From the NCBI GenBank assembly GCA_963714145.1, contig OY970235.1, forward strand, positions 6,882,001 through 6,946,000: 64,000 bases of DNA, read 5' to 3'. This DNA comes from JBBWZH01 sp035544115 (lineage in GTDB: Bacteria > Actinomycetota > Actinomycetes > Mycobacteriales > CADCTP01). Numbering within the stretch: position 1 is the stretch's first letter; each line of letters begins with the position of its first letter. Shown here in pieces: positions 43,301 to 51,991 of the stretch. The notes under the pieces are model-generated. The model saw only the letters and a list, made by a program, of their open reading frames with translations, was not told where the DNA came from and did no database searches. The translations under genes and the position numbers were made by a program.

Positions 43301-43942
43301 TACGCCCAGCTGGCGCTCGCGGTCACCGTCGCCGGGCAGGACCGGCTGACCGAGGCCGGCGCGACGATGGCCGAGGCCCTGCGCGCGTTCGCCGACCTGC
43401 CGGACCGCTACGGCGAGGCGCTCACCTGCGCCCAGCTCGGCCGGGTGCACCGCGACCAGGGCAACCTGGACGCGGCCGCCAGCTGCTTCGAGCGCTGCCT
43501 GGCGATCTCGGTCGAACTCGGCGACCGGCTCGGCGAGGCGGCGATGCTGCGTGACCTGGCCGGGGTGGACGTCCGGCGCGGCCGGCCGGCGGAGGCGCTG
43601 CGGCTGCTCACCCGGGGCCTGGGGGTGTCCGGGCAGGTTGGCCAACGGCTGGCGCAGGCGATGATCCTGACCGACCTGGCCGACCTGCACCGCGACCTGG
43701 GCCAGCTGGACGAGGCGGCCGGCGCGCTGCGCCGGGCCGACCAGCTGTACGGCGAGCTGCGGCTGACCCGGCGGCGGATCCGGGTGCTGATCGCGCTGGG
43801 CGACGTCGCCGCCCGCGGCGGCGACCCGGCCACCGCCCGGCTGGCCTGGGACAACGCGCTGATCCTGGTCGGCGACGAGGCGGACGACGAGGCCCGGACC
43901 GCGCTGGCCGCCCGGCTGTCCGCCGCCGGACCCGGCCGCTGA
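40355..43942 (+). CDS. AfsR-like SARP regulator with NB-ARC and TPR domains
   Basis: 1195 residues from GTG 40355. The N-terminal OmpR-type DNA-binding domain (1-90, FRVLGPIEVRDGG, VEELWP, VSRLRRALG) and BTAD domain (95-245, ELDAVEFQRLA, LHGHRMLALYRAGRQAEALA) define a SARP. A repetitive Pro/Ser/Gly linker (about 265-380) leads to an NB-ARC ATPase with Walker A GRGGVGKTAL (Lys448), Walker B VLVVLDDA and GLPLAVRIAA. A second Ala/Pro/Thr linker lies near 785-825, then tetratricopeptide-like repeats (AASCFERCLAISVELGDRLG). It probably activates a developmental or secondary-metabolite locus; no obvious target is adjacent. Confidence 0.92.
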   Translation: MEFRVLGPIEVRDGGSRCPVGRPMQRAVLAVLLVHAGEVVSLDRLVEELWPTDRQPAGPVNLVHGYVSRLRRALGTLGAADRLTTRRPGYQLRVEPGELDAVEFQRLATGAATAARRADEVAAAGYAAALALWRGAAFADVPATPAVAAEAGRLAEARLSATEGRIAAELRLGRGPDLVAELTALVRAHPLRESLHGHRMLALYRAGRQAEALAAYRDARRTLVTELGLEPGPELRRLHAALLHADPALTGPAPYAGTLPDPTPVPSPSRADSGPSAGPGPSGPSPSAGPSPSGPGPSADSGPSAGPTPSGPSPSADSGPSAGPRASGPGPSAEPSPSGPSPSAGPSPSGPSPSADSGPSAGPTPSGPSPSGPSPAGPGPAAEDGMYAAGPGGGQAPAGRVAPAQLPADAADFTGRDGLVAELVQILGTPTGPAVPIAAISGRGGVGKTALAVHAAHRIRAGYPDGQLFVTLRGTTAAPLPPGEVLGRFLRALGVDSQAVPADLEEQADLYRSRLAGRRVLVVLDDAADERQVEPLLPGSAGCAVLVTSRTRLARLAGGHRLDVDALEFAPALELLRRAAGPDRVAAEPAAAAQIIDFCGGLPLAVRIAAAKLAAAPHRTVARLAGLLADERHRLDHLVAGDLDVRASFSVSYRQLAEREQLAFRRLGLLATPDVAGWAVAALLDTDLTEADRLVDALVTARLLDVVSPGPAARYRLHDLLHLYAAELAEPDPAPARQAALARAFAGWLALAEAADAGLPGDLRPALNDAAPRWSPAPTADPTRPTAAAAGPAARTATPTAHPPRATGPTAGPAGRATGSTAAPDWTAELVASPADWFAAERPALVAAVGQAAAAGQHELAWNLATALRRYLAVHHHRADWQQTHDQALTATRAAGNRRGTATLLCGLGGVHIGDGRYADALDCFDTALDLFAGVADQPGMAYALWAASDVHRILDQLTASVECCRRALAIFTAAGDTRARAYAQLALAVTVAGQDRLTEAGATMAEALRAFADLPDRYGEALTCAQLGRVHRDQGNLDAAASCFERCLAISVELGDRLGEAAMLRDLAGVDVRRGRPAEALRLLTRGLGVSGQVGQRLAQAMILTDLADLHRDLGQLDEAAGALRRADQLYGELRLTRRRIRVLIALGDVAARGGDPATARLAWDNALILVGDEADDEARTALAARLSAAGPGR
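41166..41490 (+). repeat. DNA repeats encoding a Pro-Ser-Gly linker in the SARP regulator
   Basis: Blocks of GGCCCGTCCGCCGGACCC and CCTTCCGGACCCAGCCC alternate with GCCGACTCCGGCCCGTCC in an in-frame tandem array. It encodes runs such as SADSGPSAGPTPSGPSPS. The near-identical third positions show recent duplication, and copy number is likely to differ between strains without breaking the frame. Confidence 0.85.
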
Positions 43943-44012
43943 CCCGCCGGCCCCGCCGCTGACCCGCTGACCCGCTGGCCCAGCCGCTGACCCGCCGGCC
44001 CGGCCGGTGCGC

Positions 44013-45248
44013 TCAGCGGCGCGCGCCGCGCAGCGTGCCGAGGGTCTTGCGGCCCTCCTGGCCGAGCACGCAGATCACCCGGTGGTCCCACTTCAGCCAA
44101 CTGGCCTGGCTCGGCGGGTACAGGATGACGTCCAGGCCGGAAGCCATGTGGTCCACCCCGACGTACGGCTTGAACTCCCGGTCGCAGGCTGCGTCGCCGC
44201 GCCGGGCCACGACGTCGACGCCCGGCCACCGCTCAGCGCCGACCTCCGGCATCGCGTAGACCTCGGCGTCGTGCGGGTGGCCGCAGGACAGCCGGGTCAC
44301 CACGGTGATCACCCCGCGGTCCGCGTCGATGCAATCGCCGACGTGCAGCTCGCGGAACGGGACCTCGATCGGCGTGCCCGGCCCGGCCGGCGCTTCGGGC
44401 GGCGGTCGCACCGCCGCGACGGTCACCGCGTCCGCCGCCGGTGCGGCGGCTACCGCCAGGAAGGCGACCGCCAGCACCAGCCAGACCGCGGACAGCCCCA
44501 GCGCGGCCCTGGCGTAGCCGCGGGTCGCCCAGTCCGACCGGGCCGACCGGGCCAGCCCGACCGCCGCCGGCAGCACCGACACCACGCTCAGCCCGAGCAG
44601 GCTGAGCAGCAGGCCGCCCGCGGCCGCCCGCCGGCCGGGAACCCCCGGCGGCCGTCCCGATGGGTCGGCGGCGGCCCCGGGGCGCCAGTTCATCCGGTGC
44701 CGCTGCCAGGCCACGACCACGGCCCCGACCAGCGCGCTGGCCAGCCCGCCGAGGCCGACCAGCACCGTGGCCGCAACGGTGACGTCGGCGTCCGGACCGA
44801 TCGCGAGCACCACCCGGCGGTTGTCGGTGGCCGGCGGGTAGGCGCAGTCCAGGACGTAGCCGCCGGTGGTCGCGGCGTGGAAGCGGAACTGCGGCACGCC
44901 GGTGCGGCCGGCGTGCTGGTAGCCGGACCGGCCGGCCGGGTCGATCAGGCCGACCGCGCCGTGGCCGGGATCGGTCAGCTGGCAGGACAGGTCGCCGATC
45001 GGCTCGGCCGGCCGGGACCGTTCGAAGTAGGTCACGTACTCACCGGCCGGCAGGGTCAGCTCGGCCCGGCCCGGCAGGGTGGCCCGGGTCAGCCGCGGCG
45101 CCGCGGCGTCGACGGCCGCCCGGCTGGCCAGCAGGCCGCACAGGTGTCCCGCACCGATACCGGCCACCGCCATCAGCGGGCAGACCAGGTAGAGCCATCG
45201 GCTGAGCGGCCGCCGGTCCAGCACCGCTGCCTCCTCGCCGCATGCCAT
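44013..45248 (-). CDS. Membrane protein with septum-formation-family C-terminal domain
   Basis: 411 residues from ATG 45248. An N-terminal transmembrane helix (LYLVCPLMAVAGIGAG) is followed by an extracellular region, a second helix (VLVGLGGLASALVGAVVVAW), then two helices resembling a DUF4190 module (LLLSLLGLSVVSVLPAAVG, ALGLSAVWLVLAVAFLAV). The C-terminal domain has FRELHVGDCIDADRG, LSCGHPHDAEVYA and WLKWDHRVICVL, matching the actinobacterial 'septum formation' family PF13845. Function of that family is poorly known. Not obviously co-transcribed with the sigma locus upstream. Confidence 0.75.
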   Translation of the reverse strand: MACGEEAAVLDRRPLSRWLYLVCPLMAVAGIGAGHLCGLLASRAAVDAAAPRLTRATLPGRAELTLPAGEYVTYFERSRPAEPIGDLSCQLTDPGHGAVGLIDPAGRSGYQHAGRTGVPQFRFHAATTGGYVLDCAYPPATDNRRVVLAIGPDADVTVAATVLVGLGGLASALVGAVVVAWQRHRMNWRPGAAADPSGRPPGVPGRRAAAGGLLLSLLGLSVVSVLPAAVGLARSARSDWATRGYARAALGLSAVWLVLAVAFLAVAAAPAADAVTVAAVRPPPEAPAGPGTPIEVPFRELHVGDCIDADRGVITVVTRLSCGHPHDAEVYAMPEVGAERWPGVDVVARRGDAACDREFKPYVGVDHMASGLDVILYPPSQASWLKWDHRVICVLGQEGRKTLGTLRGARR

Positions 45249-45365
45249 GAGCCCTGGCGTGAGCGGAGCGATCCTTGCTATTGGCGCAAGAATGGTACGC
45301 AGCAGTCGTGCCCCGGCGTGGCCGAACAGCCCGACCGTCCCCGGGCGGGGGACGGCCGGCCGACA

Positions 45366-46580
45366 TCAGGGCCGGTACTCCTGCACCAGTGCGCCCACCG
45401 TGCCATCCGCGTTGTACTGCACCCAGACGCTCGCGCCGGCGACCGACTGTTCGTCGTCGGTGAGCGCCTGCAGCACGGCCGCGACCGTGCACCGGGAGGT
45501 GCCCAGCCCACCGGCGTCCACGGTGATCACGGTGGACGGACCGCAGAGCGCGGTGGCCGACAGCACCACCACGTCGTCCACGTTGCCGACCGGCAGGTCG
45601 TAGGTGCGCGGGTTGTCGTTGAGCTCCGGCCCGGTCCAGAGGCTGCCGTGGGTGACCCGGTCGAAGGTCAGCGTCAGGCCGGTCGCGGTCTGCCGGGAGC
45701 CGACCACCCGACCGAAGTCGGTCATCCGTACGCCGGTGCCGGCCGGCAGCTGCGCCCCCGCCACCACCGAAGCGACCTCAGCGTCGTACGTGGCACCGCC
45801 GCGCCACCGGACCAGCAGGATGCCCGGCCGGTCGGCGAACACCCATTGCTTGATCACATAGTCGTTCAGGGTGCAGTCGGCGACGATCGTGCGGTACTCG
45901 CCGGTGCGGCCGTCCACCGTCACGGTCCGCCGCTCACCGCCCTTGACATCCTTGAAGCCGTCGCCGGGGCAGAAATCGGTGACCCGGTCGCGCAGGCCGC
46001 CGGCGGCGTTCGGGTCGATGATCTGGGTACCGTCCGGGCTCTGGCGCACCGACTGGACGGCGAGCGCGCAGCCCTGCTTGTCGGCCGGTTGATCTGCCGA
46101 CGGTGGCAGCAGGCACCCGACCCGGGCCAGGCCGTCCCGCACGGTGGTCAGCCGCCAGCCGGCCGGCACCGGCAGCCGGACCCCGTCGAACGTCTGCATC
46201 GTCGGCGCCGGCGGTGGGTTGGCGGTGCTCTGTCCGTGGCCGCTGCCGACCACCTCAGTCCGCGGCGGCGTGGTGGACGGGCTGGACGGCTTGCTGGCCG
46301 GCGGCAGCGTGGTCGGCGACACGGTGGCGGGGGTGGTCACCGCCGGCGGGGTCACGGCCGGCACCAGCGGCCCGCTGGACAGCCGCGGGTGGATGACGAC
46401 GCTTCCGGCGATCAGCCCGGCGATGCCGGCGGCCGCGGCCAGCAACGCCGGGGCGAGCCAGCGGCCGGTGCGCTGCTGCCCGGCCTTCGGCATCGACCCG
46501 GGCCGCAGCTTGTCGGACGTGACCTGCGCGGCCCGCGCCTGCAACGCGGCGCGCAGCCGGTCTTCCAGTTCCGGGGTCAT
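45366..46580 (-). CDS. Membrane-anchored partner of the SigE-type sigma factor
   Basis: 404 residues from ATG 46580, overlapping the sigma gene stop by 4 bases. A short cytoplasmic segment (MTPELEDRLRAALQARAAQV) precedes one transmembrane helix (about 42-65, APALLAAAAGIAGLIAGSVV), a Pro/Thr-rich stalk and an extracellular domain with several cysteines. The arrangement is that of membrane proteins encoded with SigE-family sigma factors. No zinc-binding anti-sigma motif is visible, so an anti-sigma role is inference from the coupling. Confidence 0.7.
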   Translation of the reverse strand: MTPELEDRLRAALQARAAQVTSDKLRPGSMPKAGQQRTGRWLAPALLAAAAGIAGLIAGSVVIHPRLSSGPLVPAVTPPAVTTPATVSPTTLPPASKPSSPSTTPPRTEVVGSGHGQSTANPPPAPTMQTFDGVRLPVPAGWRLTTVRDGLARVGCLLPPSADQPADKQGCALAVQSVRQSPDGTQIIDPNAAGGLRDRVTDFCPGDGFKDVKGGERRTVTVDGRTGEYRTIVADCTLNDYVIKQWVFADRPGILLVRWRGGATYDAEVASVVAGAQLPAGTGVRMTDFGRVVGSRQTATGLTLTFDRVTHGSLWTGPELNDNPRTYDLPVGNVDDVVVLSATALCGPSTVITVDAGGLGTSRCTVAAVLQALTDDEQSVAGASVWVQYNADGTVGALVQEYRP

Positions 46581-47098
46581 TCCGGCACCTCCAGCAGGCC
46601 GGCAAGGGCGGCCAGTCCGCGGCTGGCGGTGGACTTCACCGTGCCGCGGGAGACACCGAGCGTCTCCGCGATCTCCACTTCGGACAGGTCGGACCAGTAC
46701 CGCAGGATGAGCACCTCACGCTGCCGGCGCGGCAGCCGCCGCACCGCGACGAGCACCTCCTCGTGCTCGGCGGCCAGCATCGCCTCCGCCTCGGCCGACT
46801 CGTGCGCCCGTTCGTCGGGCGCCGTGTACAGCCGGGCGGTGCGGCGTCTTCGCAGTACCGACCGGGCCGCGTTCACCACGCACGTCCGCAGATACCCGAT
46901 CGCGGAGTTGACGTCGTTCAACCGGTCCCAGCGCTGGTGCAGCGCGGCGAACGCATCCTGCACCACGTCCTCGGCGGTGGCCAGGTCGTCCACCAGCAGC
47001 ACCGCCAGCCGGACCATCCCCAGCCGGTGCGCGTGGTAGAGCTCGACCAGCCCAGGTGGCTCCGCTGCGCCGGCCGCGCCCGGCAGCAGGTCGGTCAT
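46577..47098 (-). CDS. SigE-family ECF RNA polymerase sigma factor
   Basis: 173 residues from ATG 47098, with GGAGGGA upstream; the longer frame to 47575 overlaps another gene. Region 2 has LVELYHAHRLGMVRLAVLLV and AEDVVQDAFAALHQRWDRL; region 4 has LPRRQREVLILRYWSDLSEV and ETLGVSRGTVKSTASRGLAA. The features match SigE-family ECF factors common in actinomycetes. Coupled to the membrane protein that follows, which probably controls it. Confidence 0.92.
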   Translation of the reverse strand: MTDLLPGAAGAAEPPGLVELYHAHRLGMVRLAVLLVDDLATAEDVVQDAFAALHQRWDRLNDVNSAIGYLRTCVVNAARSVLRRRRTARLYTAPDERAHESAEAEAMLAAEHEEVLVAVRRLPRRQREVLILRYWSDLSEVEIAETLGVSRGTVKSTASRGLAALAGLLEVPE

Positions 47099-47228
47099 CC
47101 CCGTTCCCTCCACCGGCCGCGTGATCATCGGGCATCGTCCCCATCCAGCTGGCCCACCCCCGGGGGCGTGCTCGTTGTGAAGACGCCTGACCGGGCGGCA
47201 GGTTGCTTCCGGGGCCGCGGCGATCGCC

Positions 47229-47747
47229 TCAGCTGCCGGGAGACAGCCCGGCGCTGTGGAAGCAGACGGAGTACATGCCGGCCTGCTGCACCACCGGCGT
47301 GGGCCGGGTGACCGTGTGCACCCGGCCATTGTCGTCCCGGACCACCTCGACGAACACCACGGTGACGCCACCCTGCTCCTGCTGGCCGGCGACCGTGTGG
47401 CCGAGCACCGCGCGGGCGGTCGGGAACAGCGAGCGCGACAGGGTCTGGTCGTCCGCCGCGGACAGCAGCACCCGGTCGTCGTCGCAGAGCAGCCGCCGCA
47501 TCGCGGCCAGGTTCCGGTGCTGTACGGCGGTCCAGTAGGCGCCGGCCACCGCCCGGGCCGGCGGGACGTCGGCAAGCTGATGCTCGTCCGCGCAGGCGGC
47601 GGCGACGGCTACCCCGCCGCCGACCAGGACCAGCACCCCGGCCGCGATCAGCCATCCCCGGCGGCGCCGCGGGGGCGCCTGGACCGGCGGCCGAGGGTCC
47701 CAGAACGGCAGCTCCCAGGACGGCAGCGGTTCCGGAGGCGACGACAA
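47229..47747 (-). CDS. Single-pass membrane protein, NTF2-like extracellular domain
   Basis: 172 residues from TTG 47747, chosen because GGAGGGGG lies 5 bases upstream. A Pro-rich cytoplasmic tail (20-32) precedes a transmembrane helix (WLIAAGVLVLVGGGVAVAAA), then a soluble domain with AVAGAYWTAVQHRNLAAMRR and TVVFVEVVRDDNG, a pattern seen in NTF2/SnoaL-like folds. Family assignment is loose. It precedes the sigma gene on the same strand with a 130-base gap. Confidence 0.6.
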   Translation of the reverse strand: MSSPPEPLPSWELPFWDPRPPVQAPPRRRRGWLIAAGVLVLVGGGVAVAAACADEHQLADVPPARAVAGAYWTAVQHRNLAAMRRLLCDDDRVLLSAADDQTLSRSLFPTARAVLGHTVAGQQEQGGVTVVFVEVVRDDNGRVHTVTRPTPVVQQAGMYSVCFHSAGLSPGS

Positions 47748-47956
47748 CGGACCCCCTCCCCCGGCCAGATTGCCCCCCGGTACAAAACACCCAACAGTGT
47801 CGCTGAACCGACGTCAACCTATCGGATGGGATGTTTTGTCGGCTCCGGCCGGCCGGCGGGCGGCCGGCCGAGGCGCCGCGGCGGTCGGCCCTGGCCGAAC
47901 CGGACCGCCTGTGCGAACGTCGGCGGGCCACCCCCAACCCGCCGGAGGCGCCACTG

Positions 47957-49696
47957 ATGAGCGAGCAGACGATCGTCCCGCCGGTCACCTCGGCGCTGCT
48001 GGAGCGGATCCGGCGCGGCATCGTCGGCGACGACGAGCTGATGGTCGGCCCGTACGGCGCCCGCCGCATCACCTATGCCGACTACACCGCGTCCGGCCGG
48101 GCCCTGGACTTCATCGAGGCGTTCATCCGGGACGAGGTGCTGCCCCGGTATGCGAACACGCACACCGAGAGCTCCGGCACCGGGCTGCAGACCACCCGGC
48201 TGCGCGAGGACGCCCGCGAGATCATCCGGGACGCGGTCGGCGGCGGCCCGGACGACCTGGTCATCTTCTGCGGCTCGGGCAGCACCGGAGCGATCGACAA
48301 GCTGGTCGGCATCCTCGGCCTGCGCATCCCGGCCGACCTGGACGACCGGTACGCGCTGACCGAGCGGATCCCGCCGGAGCAGCGGCCGGTCGTGTTCACC
48401 GGACCGTTCGAGCACCACTCCAACGAGCTGCCCTGGCGCGAGTCGATCGCCGACGTGGTGGTCATCCCGGCCGACCCGGACGGGCACATCGACGCGGACG
48501 CGCTGGCGGCCGAGCTGCGCCGGTACGCCGACCGGCCGCTGCTGATCGGCAGCTTCTCCGCCGCGTCCAACGTGACCGGCATCCTGTCCGACACCCGGCG
48601 GATCGCCGCGCTGCTGCACTGGCACGGCGCGCTGTCCTTCTGGGACTTCGCCGCGGCGGCGCCGTACGTGCCGATCGGCGTGCGGCCGTCCAGGCCCGGC
48701 GCCGGCGACCACAAGGACGCGGTGTTCCTCTCCCCGCACAAGTTCGTCGGCGGGCCGCAGACGCCCGGCGTGCTGGTGGTGCGGCGGGAACTGGTGCGCA
48801 ACCGGGTGCCGACCGTGCCCGGCGGCGGCACCGTCGCGTTCGTCGACCCGGTCGAGCACGGCTACCTGGACGACCCGATCGCCCGCGAGGAGGGCGGCAC
48901 GCCGGCCATCGTCGAGTCGATCCGGGCCGGCCTGGTGTTCCAGCTCAAGCAGGCCGTCGGCACCGACCTGATCCAGGCCCGGGAGGAGCGCTACTGGCGC
49001 CGGGCGCTGACGTCGTGGCAGGCCAACGAACGGCTGCGGATCCTGGGCAACCCGAACGCGCCGCGGCTGTCGATCGTCTCGTTCCTGGTCCGGCACGGGC
49101 CGCACTACCTGCACCACAACTTCGTGGTGGCGGTGCTGAACGACCTGTTCGGCATCCAGGCCCGGGGCGGCTGCTCGTGCGCCGGCCCGTACGGGCACCG
49201 GCTGCTCGGCATCGACGCGGACCACTCGCACGCGCTGCGCGCGGAGATCCAGATCGGCTGCGAGGGGATCAAACCGGGCTGGGTCCGGGTCAACTTCAAC
49301 TACTTCATCTCGGACGCGGTCTGCGACTACCTGATCGCCGCCGTGCACCTGATCGCGGACGAGGGCTGGAAGCTGCTGCCGGACTACCGGTTCGACCCGC
49401 AGACGGGGCTCTGGCGGCACCACGCCGGCCCGGTCGAACCGCCGCTGCGGCTGTCCGACGTGCACTACGACCCGGACGGCGGGCTGCGGCACCCGGCCCG
49501 GCACCGGACCGCGCCGGAGTCCGCCCTGGCCGACCACCTGGAGCAGGCCCGCTCGATCCTGGCCGAGCGACCGGCCACGGCGGCCTGGCCGAGCACCGAG
49601 GAGACCGGCCTGCCACCGGACTTCGAACGGCTGCGCTGGTTCGAGCTGCCCGCGCAGTGCCTGGCGGCGCGGCCCTGGGGCCGGCCGGCCGGCTGA
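47957..49696 (+). CDS. Class V aminotransferase / cysteine desulfurase-like PLP enzyme
   Basis: 579 residues from ATG 47957; upstream codons in frame lack a ribosome binding site and signature. Landmarks are RRITYADYTASGRALDFIE, ANTHTESSGTGLQTTRLRED, FCGSGSTGAIDKL, FTGPFEHHSNELPWRES, SFWDFAAAAPYV and the PLP lysine Lys262 in LSPHKFVGGPQTPGVLV. It is longer than SufS (about 410) because of a C-terminal extension of about 150 residues. It likely removes sulfur or amino groups from a small substrate, but no Fe-S assembly gene is near. Confidence 0.85.
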   Translation: MSEQTIVPPVTSALLERIRRGIVGDDELMVGPYGARRITYADYTASGRALDFIEAFIRDEVLPRYANTHTESSGTGLQTTRLREDAREIIRDAVGGGPDDLVIFCGSGSTGAIDKLVGILGLRIPADLDDRYALTERIPPEQRPVVFTGPFEHHSNELPWRESIADVVVIPADPDGHIDADALAAELRRYADRPLLIGSFSAASNVTGILSDTRRIAALLHWHGALSFWDFAAAAPYVPIGVRPSRPGAGDHKDAVFLSPHKFVGGPQTPGVLVVRRELVRNRVPTVPGGGTVAFVDPVEHGYLDDPIAREEGGTPAIVESIRAGLVFQLKQAVGTDLIQAREERYWRRALTSWQANERLRILGNPNAPRLSIVSFLVRHGPHYLHHNFVVAVLNDLFGIQARGGCSCAGPYGHRLLGIDADHSHALRAEIQIGCEGIKPGWVRVNFNYFISDAVCDYLIAAVHLIADEGWKLLPDYRFDPQTGLWRHHAGPVEPPLRLSDVHYDPDGGLRHPARHRTAPESALADHLEQARSILAERPATAAWPSTEETGLPPDFERLRWFELPAQCLAARPWGRPAG

Positions 49697-49810
49697 TCCG
49701 CCGGACACCTCCTTACCTGCTTACCCGCGGCTGATCCGGGGCGTACCGGCGACACACCCGGACAGCCGGGGCCGCGGGTAGGGTCGGAGCGCGGCGGGGG
49801 CCGGTCAAGG

Positions 49811-50998
49811 GTGGTCGAGCGGATGCGGCACAGGGTGCGCACGATCGGTGCGCTGGGCCTGCTGGTGACGCTGGCGTCGGGGTGTGTCGGCGGTGGGTCC
49901 GACCCGGCGCCGGCGGCGACTCCGACCGGGGCCACCGCCACCGCCACCGCGACCACCGCGCCGATCGACCCGGCGCGGCTGCCGGTGAGTCACCCGACGG
50001 TCTGGCTGTGCCGTCCGGGCCTGCCGGCCAACCCCTGCGCCGGCAAGCTGGACGCCACCGTGGTCAGCGCCGGGCACCGGACGGTCGAGCCGTTCCAGCC
50101 GGCCGCCGACCCGCCGATCGACTGCTTCTACGTCTACCCGACGGTCTCCCGGGCCCCGACGGCGAACGCGCCGCTGGCGTCCGAGCCGGCGGTGGTGGAG
50201 GCCGCGCGGGCACAGGCGGCCCGGTTCGCGTCCGCCTGCCGGCTGTACGTACCGGTCTACCGGCAGGTCACCGCGGCCGGGCTGCTCACCGGGAAGATCT
50301 CCGACCCGGCCGCGCGGGCGCTCGCGCACGGCGACGTGGTCTCCGCCTGGCACGACTACCTGGCACACGACAACCACGGCCGCCGGTTCGTCCTGATCGG
50401 TCACTCGCAGGGCACGCTGGAGCTGACCACCCTGATCCAGGAGGAGATCGACGGCAACTCGGCCGAGCGGAACCTGCTGCTGTCGGCGCTGCTGATCGGC
50501 GGCTTCGTCCAGGTGCCGCCGGGCCGGGACGTGGGCGGCACGTTCAAGCACATCCCGGCCTGCCGGAAGAACGACCAGCTCGGCTGCGTGGTCGCGTACA
50601 ACAGCTACAACGTGGTGCCGCCGGCGAACAGCCTGTTCGGCCGGCCCAGCGGCGGGCTCGAGGTGCTGTGCGTGAACCCGGGCGCGCTGGCCGGCGGTCC
50701 GGGCCGCACCCATCCCTACCTGCCCACCTCGGCGCTGGGCCGGGCGGTCGGCCGGCTGGCCGGCGCCGGCGCCGCCGCCCGCGGCTTCGTCGCGTTTCCC
50801 GACACGATCACCGCGACCTGCCGGCGCCAGAACGGCGTGAACTGGCTGCAGGTGGACATCGCCCGGTCGGCCAATCTGCCGGCCGACCTGCTGCGGCCCA
50901 GCCTCGGCCCGGCCTGGGGGCTCCACCGCGGCGACATCAGCCTCGCCCTCGGTGACCTGACCGCCCTGGTCAGCGCGCAGGCCCGGGCCGCCGGCTGA
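49811..50998 (+). CDS. DUF3089-family alpha/beta hydrolase lipoprotein
   Basis: 395 residues from GTG 49811 (an ATG four codons later is an equally good start). The signal sequence IGALGLLVTLASGC ends in lipobox ASGC, and a Thr/Ala-rich linker follows. The domain has DUF3089 landmarks: HPTVWLCRPG, PIDCFYVYPTVS, LYVPVYRQVT, AWHDYLAHDNHGRRFVLIGHSQGTLEL with nucleophile Ser in GHSQG, and VVAYNSYNVVPP. An extracellular esterase or lipase-like activity is expected. Monocistronic. Confidence 0.85.
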   Translation: MVERMRHRVRTIGALGLLVTLASGCVGGGSDPAPAATPTGATATATATTAPIDPARLPVSHPTVWLCRPGLPANPCAGKLDATVVSAGHRTVEPFQPAADPPIDCFYVYPTVSRAPTANAPLASEPAVVEAARAQAARFASACRLYVPVYRQVTAAGLLTGKISDPAARALAHGDVVSAWHDYLAHDNHGRRFVLIGHSQGTLELTTLIQEEIDGNSAERNLLLSALLIGGFVQVPPGRDVGGTFKHIPACRKNDQLGCVVAYNSYNVVPPANSLFGRPSGGLEVLCVNPGALAGGPGRTHPYLPTSALGRAVGRLAGAGAAARGFVAFPDTITATCRRQNGVNWLQVDIARSANLPADLLRPSLGPAWGLHRGDISLALGDLTALVSAQARAAG

Positions 50999-51188
50999 CT
51001 CGCCGGGCCTCATGGTCGGCCGCGTGGGCGACGGGCCGCCCATCGTGCGGTACGTTTGAACTGTTGCCCTTTTCCGACGTGACACCACGGTGCGAGGACG
51101 GCATCTCCGAGCTTCGATGCTGTCGCTGCCGAAGCCGGATGTGGTGCGCGAAGCACGCGCACGACGAAATGCGGCAGGGAGATCGGCA

Positions 51189-51395
51189 ATGGCTGAAGGT
51201 TCGGTCAAGTGGTTCAACTCGGAGAAGGGCTTCGGCTTCATCTCGGTTGACGGCGGCGGCCAAGACGTGTTCGTGCACTACTCGTCCATCGAAGGTTCCG
51301 GCTACAAGTCCCTTGAAGAGGGCCAGCGGGTGACCTTCGACGTCGAGCAGGGGCAGAAGGGCCCCCAGGCGGCGCGGGTACACGCCGTCCAGTAA
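51189..51395 (+). CDS. Cold shock protein, CspA family
   Basis: 68 residues from ATG 51189. RNP1 is KGFGFISV and RNP2 is VFVHYSSI, on the classic SVKWFNSEKGFGFI frame. It binds single-stranded RNA and DNA and opens mRNA structure. The leader of about 190 bases after the previous gene is AT-richer near 51050-51075 (a possible promoter) and could fold as cold-shock leaders do. Its TAA stop shares one base with the start of the RbpA-like gene. Confidence 0.95.
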   Translation: MAEGSVKWFNSEKGFGFISVDGGGQDVFVHYSSIEGSGYKSLEEGQRVTFDVEQGQKGPQAARVHAVQ

Positions 51396-51751
51396 TGTCG
51401 GCGCTGCGTGGCAGCAGAGTTGGCGCATCAGCAGCCGGCCGTACAGGTCGGCCTTCCGCCGGCCGCTACGGTCCGGTCGCAAGTCAGCTGGTGAGCTTCT
51501 GGTGCTGCGCTGGGCACACGACCACGGTCCGGTTGGCGACTGACGCCGACGTGCCGGACCGGTGGCCGTGTGGGGCGTGCGGGGAGGCAGCCGGTCCGGA
51601 TTCGGATCAGCCGCCACCGCGTGCGGCCCCCGCGCCCCCGAACGGCGGCCGGACGCCCTTGGAATACCTGCAGATGCGACGTAGCCCCGAAGAGGGCGAG
51701 CGCGCGCTCGACGAGGCGCTGGAGCGACTGCGGGCCAGCCGCGAGGGCTGA
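51395..51751 (+). CDS. rbpA: RbpA-like RNA polymerase-binding protein
   Basis: 118 residues from ATG 51395, overlapping the cold shock stop (TAATG). The N-terminal LRGSRVGAS matches the RbpA tail that enters the polymerase; the central fold has WCCAGHTTTV and WPCGACG as the zinc-ribbon-like pair; the C-terminal TPLEYLQMRRSPEEGERALD matches the sigma-interacting end. Length fits the family. RbpA stabilises the SigA holoenzyme. This may be a second paralogue rather than the principal copy, because the basic linker is unusually short and Pro-rich. Confidence 0.8.
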   Translation: MSALRGSRVGASAAGRTGRPSAGRYGPVASQLVSFWCCAGHTTTVRLATDADVPDRWPCGACGEAAGPDSDQPPPRAAPAPPNGGRTPLEYLQMRRSPEEGERALDEALERLRASREG

Positions 51752-51761
51752 GTGCCTGGGT

Positions 51762-51793
51762 ACCCCCTGCCCGCGGAGAGCGCGGGCGGGGGT
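51762..51793 (+). terminator. Hairpin 1 after rbpA
   Basis: ACCCCC(T)GCCCGCG pairs with CGCGGGCGGGGGT around a GAGAG loop, 11 bases after the rbpA stop. First of three related hairpins in this gap. Confidence 0.7.
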
Positions 51794-51906
51794 CACTCAG
51801 CATGTCTGCCGCGGGGGCCGAGCCCCCGCGAGCCCCGCGGTGCGGTCGGTTTCCGGTTTCGGACGGTGCGGTTGGTTCCGGTTCGTGTCATGCACGTCGG
51901 TCCTGA

Positions 51907-51945
51907 GTGACCCTTGCCCGCGGAGAGCGTGGGTCGGGGTCATTT
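51907..51945. terminator. Hairpin 2, related to hairpin 1
   Basis: TGACCC-GCCCGCG pairs imperfectly with CGTGGGTCGGGGTCA around GAGAG, then CATTTGTC. Sequence is clearly of the same family as hairpin 1. Confidence 0.6.
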
Positions 51946-51991
51946 GTCATGTCTGCCGCGGGGGACGAGCCCGGGCCACGGGGTGGTGACG